Origin: Emiliania huxleyi CCMP1516
Taxonomy: Eukaryota > Haptophyta > Isochrysidales > Noelaerhabdaceae
Assembly: GCF_000372725.1 (NCBI RefSeq)
Contig: NW_005198391.1
Coordinates: forward strand, 54,944-118,943
Length of the DNA stretch: 64,000 nt
Direction of reading: 5' to 3'
The translations under genes were made by a program, and so were the position numbers. This document shows positions 42,975-51,754 of the stretch, piece after piece. The notes beneath the pieces were generated by a model. The model saw only the letters and a list, made by a program, of their open reading frames with translations, was not told the origin of the DNA and did no database searches. Numbering within the stretch: the stretch's first letter is position 1; the number at the start of each line of letters is the position of its first letter.

Positions 42975-44260
42975 ATGCGCGCCTGCTTCGAGAAGTCGCT
43001 GCCCTGCCTCCAACGCCGCGACGTCCCGACGCCCGCCGACACCGCCGCTCCAACGCAGCCGGCCGCCGCCCTCCCCTCCGCCACCGATCTCGGCGTGAGC
43101 GAGGAAAAGCTGGAGCAGTGGCGCAAGAACGGCGGCGGCGACCTGGAGCCGGTCCTCGCGAGCGGCGCCGTCTCCCTCCTCGACGCGCAGTGGAGCATCA
43201 AGCGCACGCCGAGGCGCGGGCGGCGTCCTGACTCACCGCCAGGCGCTGCCCAAAGAGGCCTTCCTCTCCCTCGCCGACCTCGTCGAGGCGACCATGGGTG
43301 CTGGTGGGCTTCCCGTCGCCACGCTCTCCTACCCGTGGCTGACCAAGGACCACCCCGACCCGCGCGGAGCCAACCTCTCCCGCGTCGCAAGGGCGCTCAA
43401 GGCCCTGCTCAGTGACCCCTTCATCACACGGCTCGGCGTCTTTTGGGACTTCGGCTCGCTGCACCAGCACCCCGACCCCGCCAAGGGCGTTATGCGCACC
43501 GAGGAGCAGAACGCGCTCTTCAAGCAGGGGCTGGGCTGCCTCGGCACGCTCTACTCCCACCCGAAGACATGGGTGCTGCGGCTGACCTCCTTCCCGGACG
43601 GCCACAAGGCGGAGGACCAGGCCGAGGGCACCAACGTGGCCAAGTACTTTGTGATCGCGGCTGGTGCGCCACCGAGAACGCCTGGGCGAGCCTGACTAAG
43701 GCCAGGTACCTCTCGCTCGACCTCGGCAAGATGCGCGACGGCGAGGAGTAACGACTACTTCGATCTCCGAGAGGACTGCACCCAGGACGGCGGCCGTCGC
43801 CCTCCGCTGCTGCCGTCTGCGTTCGCGGCGGAGCTGGAGACGAAGAGCTTCACCTCCAACGGCAAGGACGACACGCCGCTCGTGAAGTGGCTGTACGAGG
43901 CCGCCTTCAAGGCGCAGTTTGGCAAGGCGACCGAGCTGAACTACCAGGAACTCGGCTGGGGCGACGCGAAGGCGGCGCAGCTGGTGGAGCTCCTCGCGAG
44001 CGGGGCGGCGCCGCGGCTCGAGAAGCTTGAGCTCTGCGGCAACAAGATTGGCGACGAGGGCTGCAAGGCGCTAGCCGCCGCCCTCAAGGAGGGGGCCGCC
44101 CCGAGCTTGAAGGCGCGAGACGCCACCCTCGCCACTCGCCCCTCCCCTGACCAATGCTCATCGCGCCTTCCCTCGCGTGCAGTTGCTCGTCGTGGACAAC
44201 AAGGAGCAGCCTGAGCTGGTGGCCGTGTGCGAGGAGCGCAGCATCGCGCGCTCCTACTAG
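42975..44260 (+). CDS. FWDF-domain protein with LRR tail (paralogue A), frame disturbed
   Basis: The N-terminal helix region reads LGVSEEKLEQWRKNGGG. The core domain reads LPVATLSYPWLTKDHPDPRG, RLGVFWDFGSLHQHPD, RTEEQNALFKQGLGCLGTLY and DRGWCATENAWASLTKARYL. The tail has at least one ribonuclease-inhibitor-type leucine-rich repeat (APRLEKLELCGNKIGDEGCK). A last exon (LLVVDNKEQPELVAVCEERS) follows after an intron of about 100 bp that starts GC and ends AG. The core pattern (SYPWLT...HPDP...FWDF.SL.Q...RTEE...RGWC..E) is shared with the gene at 58152. The coding frame changes three times (near 43220, 43652 and 43748) without convincing splice sites. So this is either a young pseudogene or affected by sequence errors. 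Function unknown; the LRR suggests recognition of another protein. Confidence 0.5.
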
Positions 44261-45928
44261 TGAGCCTCTCCATCCCTGGCCGGGCGGCAAGGCTAGGCGC
44301 GGGGCCCGGCGGGACCGCCGCACGAGCACAGCAGAGAGCAACAGAGCCTGCGGTTGCGGAGCATGACGCACAGCGACGGTGGGGACGGGCGGCGAGGGTG
44401 GGTGGGGGGTTGGGGGATGGGTGGATGTACGGTGCTCGGTGGGGATGGCCCAATACTGTATTCCCGGACGGCCTGAGAGTCCAGCATAATACACCGAAGC
44501 AGGACAGGCGTGAAACTCAGAGTTGCGTAAACACGTGCAGGCATGTGTCTCAACATTTTCATGAGCCGAAAACACAGTGTCAACCCTAATGTCAATTTTG
44601 TCAGAGAGACCCGCACCCGCGCAATCTCTGCTCGGCGACGGCGGCGGGCACCTCCTCCTGGTTGGCGAGCAGCAGCAGGTGCTCTTCCCGCTTTGCGGCG
44701 GCGCGCAGCTGCGAGGGGCGCGACCCCTTGATGATGATGTGGCGCGGCTCGAGCACCATGTTTGGGATCGCGTTGAGGCCGGCGCGGCGCAGGTGTGTTC
44801 TCGATGTATATGCATCGCTGCGTGCAATTCTTCTTTTGTCCATCCTCACGTGCAAAAGAAGAATTTTAGAAGATGCATCTTTGGGTACTGATCGCCCGGT
44901 TGCTTTGAAAATAAAATATTCTTAGCTTCAAGCCCCCCCCCGAGACTAGAGACAGAACCACACCAGTATCGGACCAGAGGGACTGCCCCCCGCCCCCACT
45001 TGCCCTGACTGCACAGGATTGCGTGCCCCGAAGACGGCGACACATAGCGGGGGACACCACGCAAGGAGAGGGTGCGAAGGCTCGTTTGGGTGCTAGGTGG
45101 GACCATGAGGGGGGGCGGGCGAGGTCCTGTGGGGGTGAAATGTTGCGCGGCGAATTCGAGCCTACCCCCTCGCCGCGCCGATCCTCACGCGGAGGTGCCT
45201 CTTTTTGCAGCAGGATGGCTCATGTTGTGTGGCTGCTTATGCTGCCTGCTTACGGGCTGGCTTGGAGGGGTCAGGAGTCAGCTTCAGGTTGCTTCAGTTG
45301 CTCACGGCGACGCCCAATGCGTGCGCCGGTGGGAGGGAGCAGTGTGTGCGCGCGCATTGTGGCTATGTGCGCATTGTGCGCATTGTGGCAGGCTTGCTGC
45401 TGCTGATGGTGGGAAGTGTGCTCTGTGTGTAGCGCTGCGCTGGCGTGCGGCGCGCGCGTGCTGTGCGCGTGTGCGTGTTGGATTCGCGCGTGCGTCTGCG
45501 TGTGCTGCGCGCGCGCCGCCGGTGTGTGCTGTGTGCTGTACTCTGCTGTGCGCCCTGTTTGTGCAGTTTTGAGGCGCAGGCCTGGCTGGCAGGGCTGCGC
45601 GGTGGGCTGCGGCGTGCTGCGGGTGGTCGCGCGCCTGCCTGATGGTGTGCGGCGGCCGCGCAGCTCGCCCGACCGGGTCGTCGGCGGCCCAGGGCGCGAG
45701 CATGCGGACTGCGCTGCATGTGAGGCTGCTGCGCGGCTGGCGCGCATGTTTCCGTGCGGATACGGCTTCGACGCTATCAACGGCTCGCTCCTCGCCGCGT
45801 TCGACACGGGCGGCGACGTGCGCGGCCGGCCGGCGGTCCAAGGCCACGTAAGAGTGAGTGACCTCTCTTGAGAGATGAGACCATTGGCTAACAACCCTAT
45901 AAAGAAAACTAAAGAGCCGCAAACGAGC
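44261..45928. other. Non-coding stretch with one ordered minus-strand fragment
   Basis: Minus strand, about 44790-44620: RRAGLNAIPNMVLEPRHIII, then KGSRPSQLRAAAKREEHLLL. It looks like a gene fragment but has no recognised family. Between 45300 and 45640 the plus strand is a TGTGCG/GCGCGTGTG-rich tract. A short ordered plus-strand piece (LARMFPCGYGFDAINGSLLA) lies at about 45742-45800. Nothing firmer. Confidence 0.3.
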
Positions 45929-47623
45929 CTACTCCTTGCCAGACAACTTGGTGCGCTCCGCCTGCTGTTCGAGCAGTCCGCCCTCCAGCAGCGCGGCAGC
46001 ATGCGCCGACGCCCCTCCCTTGTCGCACATCGTGGCCAAAAACGACGTGCCGCCGCGCACCGTCCGCGTCGCCACGTACGAGAAGCACCAAGGCTGGTTG
46101 TCGAAGCTGCCGCCACAGCAAGTGGAGGCACTCGGCGTCGCGAGCGCGATGGCCTCACACGCCGCGAGGCAGTTGGTGCGCTGCTGCTCACGCGGCAGCG
46201 CGTGCCACGCGTCGTCCCACACCGACGTGCGCCTGCGGCTGTGGCACATCTTCTGCGACTCCCACTCCGCGCCGCACATGGCCGGTGGCAGCGGCGGCGG
46301 AGCCAGGGCGGGCGCATCGGGAGGCGGAGGATGTGGGGGAGGAGGCGCCGAGGGTGGCGACGGTGAGGCCGACGGCGGCGGCGCGGGCGGCGGCGAGGGC
46401 GGCAAAGCGGGAGGTGGAGAAGGAGGCGCCGACGGAGGCGGCGAGGGTTGGGGCGACGGCGGCGTTGATGGAGGGTGCGCTAGTGGCATCGACGGGGGTG
46501 GGGTGAGCGGCGTGGCGCAGTCAACGCCAAGAGCCTGATGCTCCGCGGTGCAGGCGAGACAGGAGTCGGCGATGCAGTTGACGCCGAAGGCCTGGAGGTT
46601 CGCATCGCACACCACCTCGTAATCGCCGCAGGACTCCTCGTCCTCGTCCTCCTCCTCCTCCTCCTCGTCCTCCTCCTCCTCCTCCTCCTCCTCCTCCTCC
46701 TCGTCCTCCTCCTCCTCCTCCTCCTCCTCGTCCTCCTCGTCCTCCTCGTCCTCCTCGTCGTCCTCCTCCTCCTCCTCGTCCTCCTCCTCCTCCTCCTCCT
46801 CCTCCTCCTCCTCCTCCTCCTCCTCCTCCTCCTCCTCCTCCTCCTCGTCCTCCTCGTCGTCCTCCTCCTCCTCCTCGTCCTCGTCCTCCTCCTCCTCCTC
46901 CTCCTCCTCCTCCTCCTCCTCCTCCTCCTCCACCACCACCTCCAGCGGCGTGGCGCAGTCAACGCCAAGAGCCTGGAGCTCCGCGGTGCAGGCGATACAG
47001 GAGTCGGCGATGCAGTTGACGCCGAGGGCCTGGAGGTTTGCATCGCACACCACCTCGTAATCGCCGCAGGACTCCTCGTCCTCCTCGTCCTCCGCGTCGT
47101 CGGACGTGGGAGAGCTGCCGTGGTCGCAGACGTAGTTGCCAAGGATGCCTGGCGGGCAGCACTCGCACAGGTAGTCCTCACACTCCGGGCAGGAAGAGCC
47201 GCACTTCTTGCTCCCGGGCTCGGTGCACACGAGCGTGACCGGAACGGGCTCTGGCGGTGTGGCGCAATTGACGTCTTGGAGACTCTTGGTGCACGCGGTG
47301 CAAGTGCCGATGAGACAGTCGTCGCCGAGCGCCTGGATAGCCGCGTCGCAGTACACCTCGTACTCGCCACAGGAGAATTCATTACCCTCCGCAGTATTGT
47401 CGGAAGGGGGGTGGCCGTTCTGACACACGTAGCTGGGCTGCGGTCCCACGGGGGGTGGAATCACAAAGGTGGAGCAGCACTCGCAGACGTAGTCCTCGCA
47501 TGTGGGGCAGGTCGGGCCACACAGCTCGGCCTCAAGGAATGCGTAGCAAGACTGCGCGGCCTCACGAGCGACAGGCGCCGCTGACGCCAAGGCAACAAAG
47601 GTGGCGATGATACGCAGCATCAT
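45929..47623 (-). CDS. Secreted Cys-rich protein with acidic and Pro-rich low-complexity parts
   Basis: A single-exon protein of 564 residues. It has a signal peptide (MMLRIIATFVALASAAPVAR) and two Cys-rich modules of the form CGxxCPxCEDYVCECC. A CGDYEVVCDANLQALGVNC module with IADSCIACTAE occurs twice, once on each side of a run of about 100 Glu/Asp residues. A Pro/Ser-rich spacer (PPSPPPALPPSPPPAPPPSA) of the kind found in algal cell-wall proteins follows. The C-terminal domain has several Cys (CGAEWESQKMCHSRRRTSVW; STCCGGSFDNQPWCFSYVAT). An extracellular matrix or coccolith/scale-associated acidic protein is a reasonable guess, since poly-acidic secreted proteins bind Ca2+. That role is inference. 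The start is the first of two adjacent ATGs. Confidence 0.75.
   Translation of the reverse strand: MMLRIIATFVALASAAPVAREAAQSCYAFLEAELCGPTCPTCEDYVCECCSTFVIPPPVGPQPSYVCQNGHPPSDNTAEGNEFSCGEYEVYCDAAIQALGDDCLIGTCTACTKSLQDVNCATPPEPVPVTLVCTEPGSKKCGSSCPECEDYLCECCPPGILGNYVCDHGSSPTSDDAEDEEDEESCGDYEVVCDANLQALGVNCIADSCIACTAELQALGVDCATPLEVVVEEEEEEEEEEEEEEEDEDEEEEEDDEEDEEEEEEEEEEEEEEEEEEEEEEDEEEEEDDEEDEEDEEDEEEEEEEEDEEEEEEEEEEEDEEEEEEDEDEESCGDYEVVCDANLQAFGVNCIADSCLACTAEHQALGVDCATPLTPPPSMPLAHPPSTPPSPQPSPPPSAPPSPPPALPPSPPPAPPPSASPSPPSAPPPPHPPPPDAPALAPPPLPPAMCGAEWESQKMCHSRRRTSVWDDAWHALPREQQRTNCLAACEAIALATPSASTCCGGSFDNQPWCFSYVATRTVRGGTSFLATMCDKGGASAHAAALLEGGLLEQQAERTKLSGKE
46637..46935. repeat. Coding (CTC/GTC)n trinucleotide tract
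   Basis: About 300 bp of CTC with interspersed GTC on the plus strand, read on the minus strand as poly-Glu with Asp. It sits between two nearly identical Cys modules. Confidence 0.95.
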
Positions 47624-48185
47624 CGTAGACGTTCGAGAGAGCCTCGGGAGCGCCGACAGGAGGACTGAGGTGGTCGAATGTCGCTGCAATCCGCGCGGCG
47701 TTCCTTCTTCGCCGATTTTTACTTTGCTATCCCCCCCACTAGCACACCACACTCCTTTCCTTAGAAAACCCTGTGTATGTAGTGGCGACACTTGGAGCAC
47801 TTGGAGTGAGTGCAGTCGCGGCGATCTGATTTTGTGTGTGTTTTGTTTGTTCAGTGTATGTAGCTCTTACGAATTGTTTGTTCCCCCTAGTTTATCTGCG
47901 GCGTGCCGTCCACCCATCATCCCACATCCCTCCCTCCCTCCCGGGCGGGGTTGCGTGCTCTCTTTTTTCTTTCTTTACCTGAATCCCCCTATCCGCTTGG
48001 AGCCCGAACCCAGGAAGCGCGTATTGTTCGTGGTGTTGTGTGCAGATGCGCACGAGACTCGTGTTGGGCTCACAGGAGCATGTTCAAGTTAGTAGATAGT
48101 ACATTACCCGAGGGTTGAAAAAATACGGCGAATCCGTGATCCGGTGACGCGGTCAGCGGTGTGCGGTGATCTCTACGCCACGGCC
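47624..48185. repeat. 5' flank with a rearranged family C copy
   Basis: 47735-47990 contains CACCACACTCCTTTCCTTAG, CTGTGT, GGCGTGCCGTCCACCCATCA and TTCTTTCTTTACC blocks in the same order as 20212-20310, with an extra CACTTGGAGCACTTGGAGTG inserted near 47788. That inserted motif is also part of family E (about 22497). Confidence 0.6.
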
Positions 48186-49187
48186 TCACGCTCGCCTGCG
48201 CTTCCCGCTGCCACTCGCCGTCGTCGTCGTCGTTGCACGTGGACGCGCGCCCGAGCTGGAGGATCCTCCCTCCGCCCGTAGCTTCTCAACGGCGTCCTGG
48301 AGCGCCGCGTCGCCCAGCCGGCACCGGCACTGCAGACACGGCATCCCGCGGTAGGCCGAGGTCTCGCATCCCTTCGGGCCGCCCGTGTAGTGGCAGCTCT
48401 GCCGCGCCTTCTCGAGCGCAGTGTACGAGCTCTCTCTGCGCCGTCGCCACGGCACCACGCACACCTCCGCGTCGATGTCGCCGTGCCGCATCAGAAAGGG
48501 CTCGTCGCCAAAGTGCGCACCCTCTCCGTCCAACACCCACGAGTGGCCGTCGGGCGGCTTTGGGCGCAGGACCTCGTAGTCCTCGTCCGTCAGGGTGCGA
48601 GGTGCGGCATCCCGCGGGTCCTCCGCCGCGCCATTGCACGAGCAACTGGGCTGAAAGCACGTCATGCAGACGGCCGGCGCGGCGGTGCCTGCGGGTCGAC
48701 ACGGATCCGGCTCCCAGGGCTCGAATCCGGGGTAGGACGGTATGCCGTCACCGAGCTCAGGCTCGCCTGTGGAGCGGTGGATGCGAGACCAGCTCGTCAC
48801 GGCGAAGCCACGCTTGGTGTCGTGGGGCGACGTGAGGCCCAGAACGTCTGCGTGGACCCAATCCGTGTTGGGCTCACAGTCGTAGTGGATGAAGACCTCG
48901 CGCGTGCACTTGGAGCAGGTGCCGCGAGCAGCGAAGGCGCTGGACCGGCGGACGAGCAGCGCGTCGTCCAGGAAGCCATTTCGACTCCGAAACCACAGCC
49001 GTGGAACCGCGATCCATGGAGCGCCACCGCCAAAGTCTGCGCGCTTCTCGTCGTCTCTGCACATGGCGCAATGGCAGATGAACCCACCCCAGGCACGCAC
49101 GTTATATTCGCCAGCATGCAGGCCGCGATCGGCAACCACAGCGCCACACGCACACGATACGTTCAGCTCAACCCATAGCGGCGGCAT
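48186..49187 (-). CDS. GFA / CENP-V-type zinc-binding protein
   Basis: A single-exon protein of 333 residues. The N-terminal 130 residues show the GFA/CENP-V fold zinc ligands: CACGAVV, then FICHCAMCRDDE, then GTCSKCTREVFIHYDCEPN. Proteins of this fold bind Zn2+ through CxC and CxxC sets and act on S-hydroxymethyl-glutathione or related thiols in bacteria; in eukaryotes they also bind chromatin. A second Cys cluster follows (CMTCFQPSCSCNG), and a third near the end (CETSAYRGMPCLQCRC), which are not part of the usual family, so this is a longer-than-usual member. The C-terminus is basic (SGSGKRRRA). I start at the ATG giving MPPLWVELNVSCACG; upstream in-frame codons are not ATG. Confidence 0.75.
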   Translation of the reverse strand: MPPLWVELNVSCACGAVVADRGLHAGEYNVRAWGGFICHCAMCRDDEKRADFGGGAPWIAVPRLWFRSRNGFLDDALLVRRSSAFAARGTCSKCTREVFIHYDCEPNTDWVHADVLGLTSPHDTKRGFAVTSWSRIHRSTGEPELGDGIPSYPGFEPWEPDPCRPAGTAAPAVCMTCFQPSCSCNGAAEDPRDAAPRTLTDEDYEVLRPKPPDGHSWVLDGEGAHFGDEPFLMRHGDIDAEVCVVPWRRRRESSYTALEKARQSCHYTGGPKGCETSAYRGMPCLQCRCRLGDAALQDAVEKLRAEGGSSSSGARPRATTTTTASGSGKRRRA

Positions 49188-49839
49188 CAACCTCTGAATA
49201 TTAGACGGCTCGCGTGAGGGATGGGCTAAACTCCCTCTCGCTGCAGTGGCGGGCAGGCGGGCGAGAGGCGCCTCTCGGAGAGGCGAGCAGCGCGGCGCGA
49301 GCACGGCAAAGCGGCGTGGATCCGTCCTTGTGCCGGGCGTGTGCCGGGCGTTCGCTGAGAAAAGAAAAGTTGCTGCCCGATTATTTATGTCTCTATTATT
49401 TCTCTTGTTGTTACCATCCTTACATTCTTTCTTGTTGACACGTTGCCAACGGATGCTGTGCAGCTGCGATTACTGGAGTAGAGCTCGCGCTCCTTCCACA
49501 GATCACGATAGCTTTTTGTCTTGGCCTCGGCCGAGGGGATGTTGTGCGTGTACGTATGGCTGGCCAATGCGGAAAATGTAGCAGCGAGCCAGGCAGAGGC
49601 GCCAAGGCCCGGTAGCCGGTACAGGTCGATGTGATGCGCAGAAACCTGCTGCATCTCCTCTCTGGCTCTCTCGTGGCGGGGCTCTCCACCCGTGGCCGTG
49701 CGCCGCGCGCCCCGCCGAGAGCCCAGGTGCCGCATCACAGACTCGACCAACCAGAGCCCGACAGCCGCACTGCACAGGCGCCTAGTAGCCCCCTCTACGC
49801 CGCGTGCTCGGAGCAGTCACGGCAGCGGCGACAGCGAGC
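49188..49839. other. Intergenic, no gene recognised
   Basis: Short AT-rich island at about 49380-49440, otherwise nothing supported. Confidence 0.4.
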
Positions 49840-50478
49840 TCAGAACGGTGCCTCCCTGCCTCCCTCGAGGTCGTGAGGAACCTGAAGCGGCGGCGGCCGC
49901 TGCCTGCGGCGGCGGCGGCCGAGAGAAGCCGCAGCGCGGCCGAGTGGCGGCGGTGGCGACGCGGACTGCGGCGGCAGCAGGTCGGTGGACCGCAGTGGCT
50001 CCGCAACGGGCATCTCGGGCGACGGGAGCGCCGCGATGGTGCTCTGCAGCCAAGCGCGCTGCACCGACTGGGGTGCCGGCGAGGGGAGTACGCGCTTCGA
50101 CTTCAGGCGTTCGCAGAGGCGGCGGCACTTGCGCTCTTCCACGCCCTCGACCGCGTTGCCCGCGACCACGTTGCGACGCGCCTCCCCGTCTGCCAGTCGG
50201 GTCGAGAGCGCTTGCTGCGCCGGCGAATCCAGCAGGGTCTTGGTGGCGTTGGTAGATGAGTTGAAGAGGAACATGCCGCCCGTGCTGCCATCATGATGGG
50301 CAGTCCACGATGCATTGGCGTTCGGTGAGACTCCAGCGACCGCCGCGCTGACCGTGAGGAGCGGGAAGCGGTGGAGCCGTTGCCACTCCGGGCCCATACA
50401 AAGAGGCGGCTCTGGCGGCGATCTCGCCCGCTTTCTGCGATTGTGAGGCCGGCGCAGCGAGACGGAAGAGGGCAGCAT
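49840..50478 (-). CDS. Hypothetical protein
   Basis: ATG-initiated frame of 212 residues. The N-terminal half is basic (SLRRPHNRRKRARSPPEPPL) followed by a more ordered segment (GPEWQRLHRFPLLTVSAAVA; NASWTAHHDGSTGGMFLFNS). A charged helix-forming part follows (EGVEERKCRRLCERLKSKRV), then a Pro/Arg-rich tail. Basic clusters suggest a nuclear protein. No known domain seen. Confidence 0.5.
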   Translation of the reverse strand: MLPSSVSLRRPHNRRKRARSPPEPPLCMGPEWQRLHRFPLLTVSAAVAGVSPNANASWTAHHDGSTGGMFLFNSSTNATKTLLDSPAQQALSTRLADGEARRNVVAGNAVEGVEERKCRRLCERLKSKRVLPSPAPQSVQRAWLQSTIAALPSPEMPVAEPLRSTDLLPPQSASPPPPLGRAAASLGRRRRRQRPPPLQVPHDLEGGREAPF

Positions 50479-51754
50479 TTGAGTGGTCGGTCCTGTGGGA
50501 GTGAGACGCTGCACCCGGGTGCATTGTGCCGACTGCCGACGCCGACGGCGTCTCCTTATTTAAAATGGGCTCGCCTTTGAGGTTTCGGCTGTCGGTCGGT
50601 CCTTGAGTGTTTTTCTTTTTACAAAGAAAACTGAGCGCGAAACGTGGGGCGCGGTAGGGGAGGGCTCAAACCGGGGCGAAGCCGTCGCCGACGTTGCCGG
50701 ACGGTTCGTACGAGCTGCGGTACGGCGCCGCGCGGACTGGAGGGTTCACGTCATCTCCGCTGCAGGCACTCCAGGTCCAAGCCCTACCTCAAGAGAGTAG
50801 ACACAAGGGGATGACGTGCGTGACGGAGCTGATGGACCACCTACCTCGTCGCCCAGGCCAACATCTGCTTATTGCGGACACGACTCGTGGGTCTTCTTCA
50901 GTCTTCCACGACGCGTTGGACTGTTGGTGGGACGAGGAGGCGCAGATGCACCTTTTGAGCAAGCACAACATCGGCCCCCTACAGGCAGATGTTGTACCAT
51001 ATGCGGAATCGACCCCCTTTCCGCTATGCAAGCCGCTTATCCCAGTGGCAGTGCATCTCCTCCGCAACGTGTGTGTGTGCAACCCCTGGGCAAGCTGCAA
51101 GGTGCACAACAATTATGCAACAAACATCAAACAAGGCTTGGCAACACGAGCTCGTCCCGAGACGCGAGAGCCCCAGCCCACGAGGACGAGCCGGCGCGCG
51201 AGCGCGAGATCAAGTTCGAATTCAAGTTGCAAAGTTTGAACATGGTTGAGATGGTACGGCTCACGTGTCACGAGAGTCACTCTGGACGAAAAACTTCACC
51301 TTTTCTCTTCTCCGCGGGGCGCACGGTGTACGAGCCTAGACGCACTACTAGACCGCGACGCACACCACGGTCACCCAAACCTGCATCACCTCCGCTTGCC
51401 TCGCGCTGGCTGCTCCTTGAGCACGGCGTGCGTCGGGTTGGCCTTGATGTGCTGATTTTGGCGTAGTCCGTAGACGGCGCGTCATACCCAGTACAAAATT
51501 TGATCGATACGATACTCGGGCTCGCCACCTCTCGCGTGGCGCCTCGCTCGTGTCTCTCGGGGGGTGCGCGGGCGGCTGTGGCGCGTGCGGCTGGCGCGCT
51601 GGGGCGGGGGAGGTGGGTGCCCCTCGCGCTCGCCGCTCGCCCCGCCACACGCCGCAAGCGCGCACAGTCACCCCGCATGCAGTGAACTACCAGGGCCAAC
51701 TACCCGTATGTGAGCAGTGAACACTCCTATTGGTGGGTGGGACATCGATTGCGA
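50479..51754. other. Intergenic, possible transposase remnant
   Basis: On the plus strand at about 50808-51040 a frame reads TCVTELMDHLPRRPGQHLLI, then FHDALDCWWDEEAQMHLLSK. It resembles the DDE region layout of PiggyBac-like transposases only loosely. No intact gene. The last 200 bp are the MSH2 3' flank. Confidence 0.25.

Noticed and set aside
46538-47584. Poly-Leu plus-strand frame of 348 codons
   Set aside because: Antisense of the poly-Glu array in the secreted protein gene; composition only reflects the repeat.
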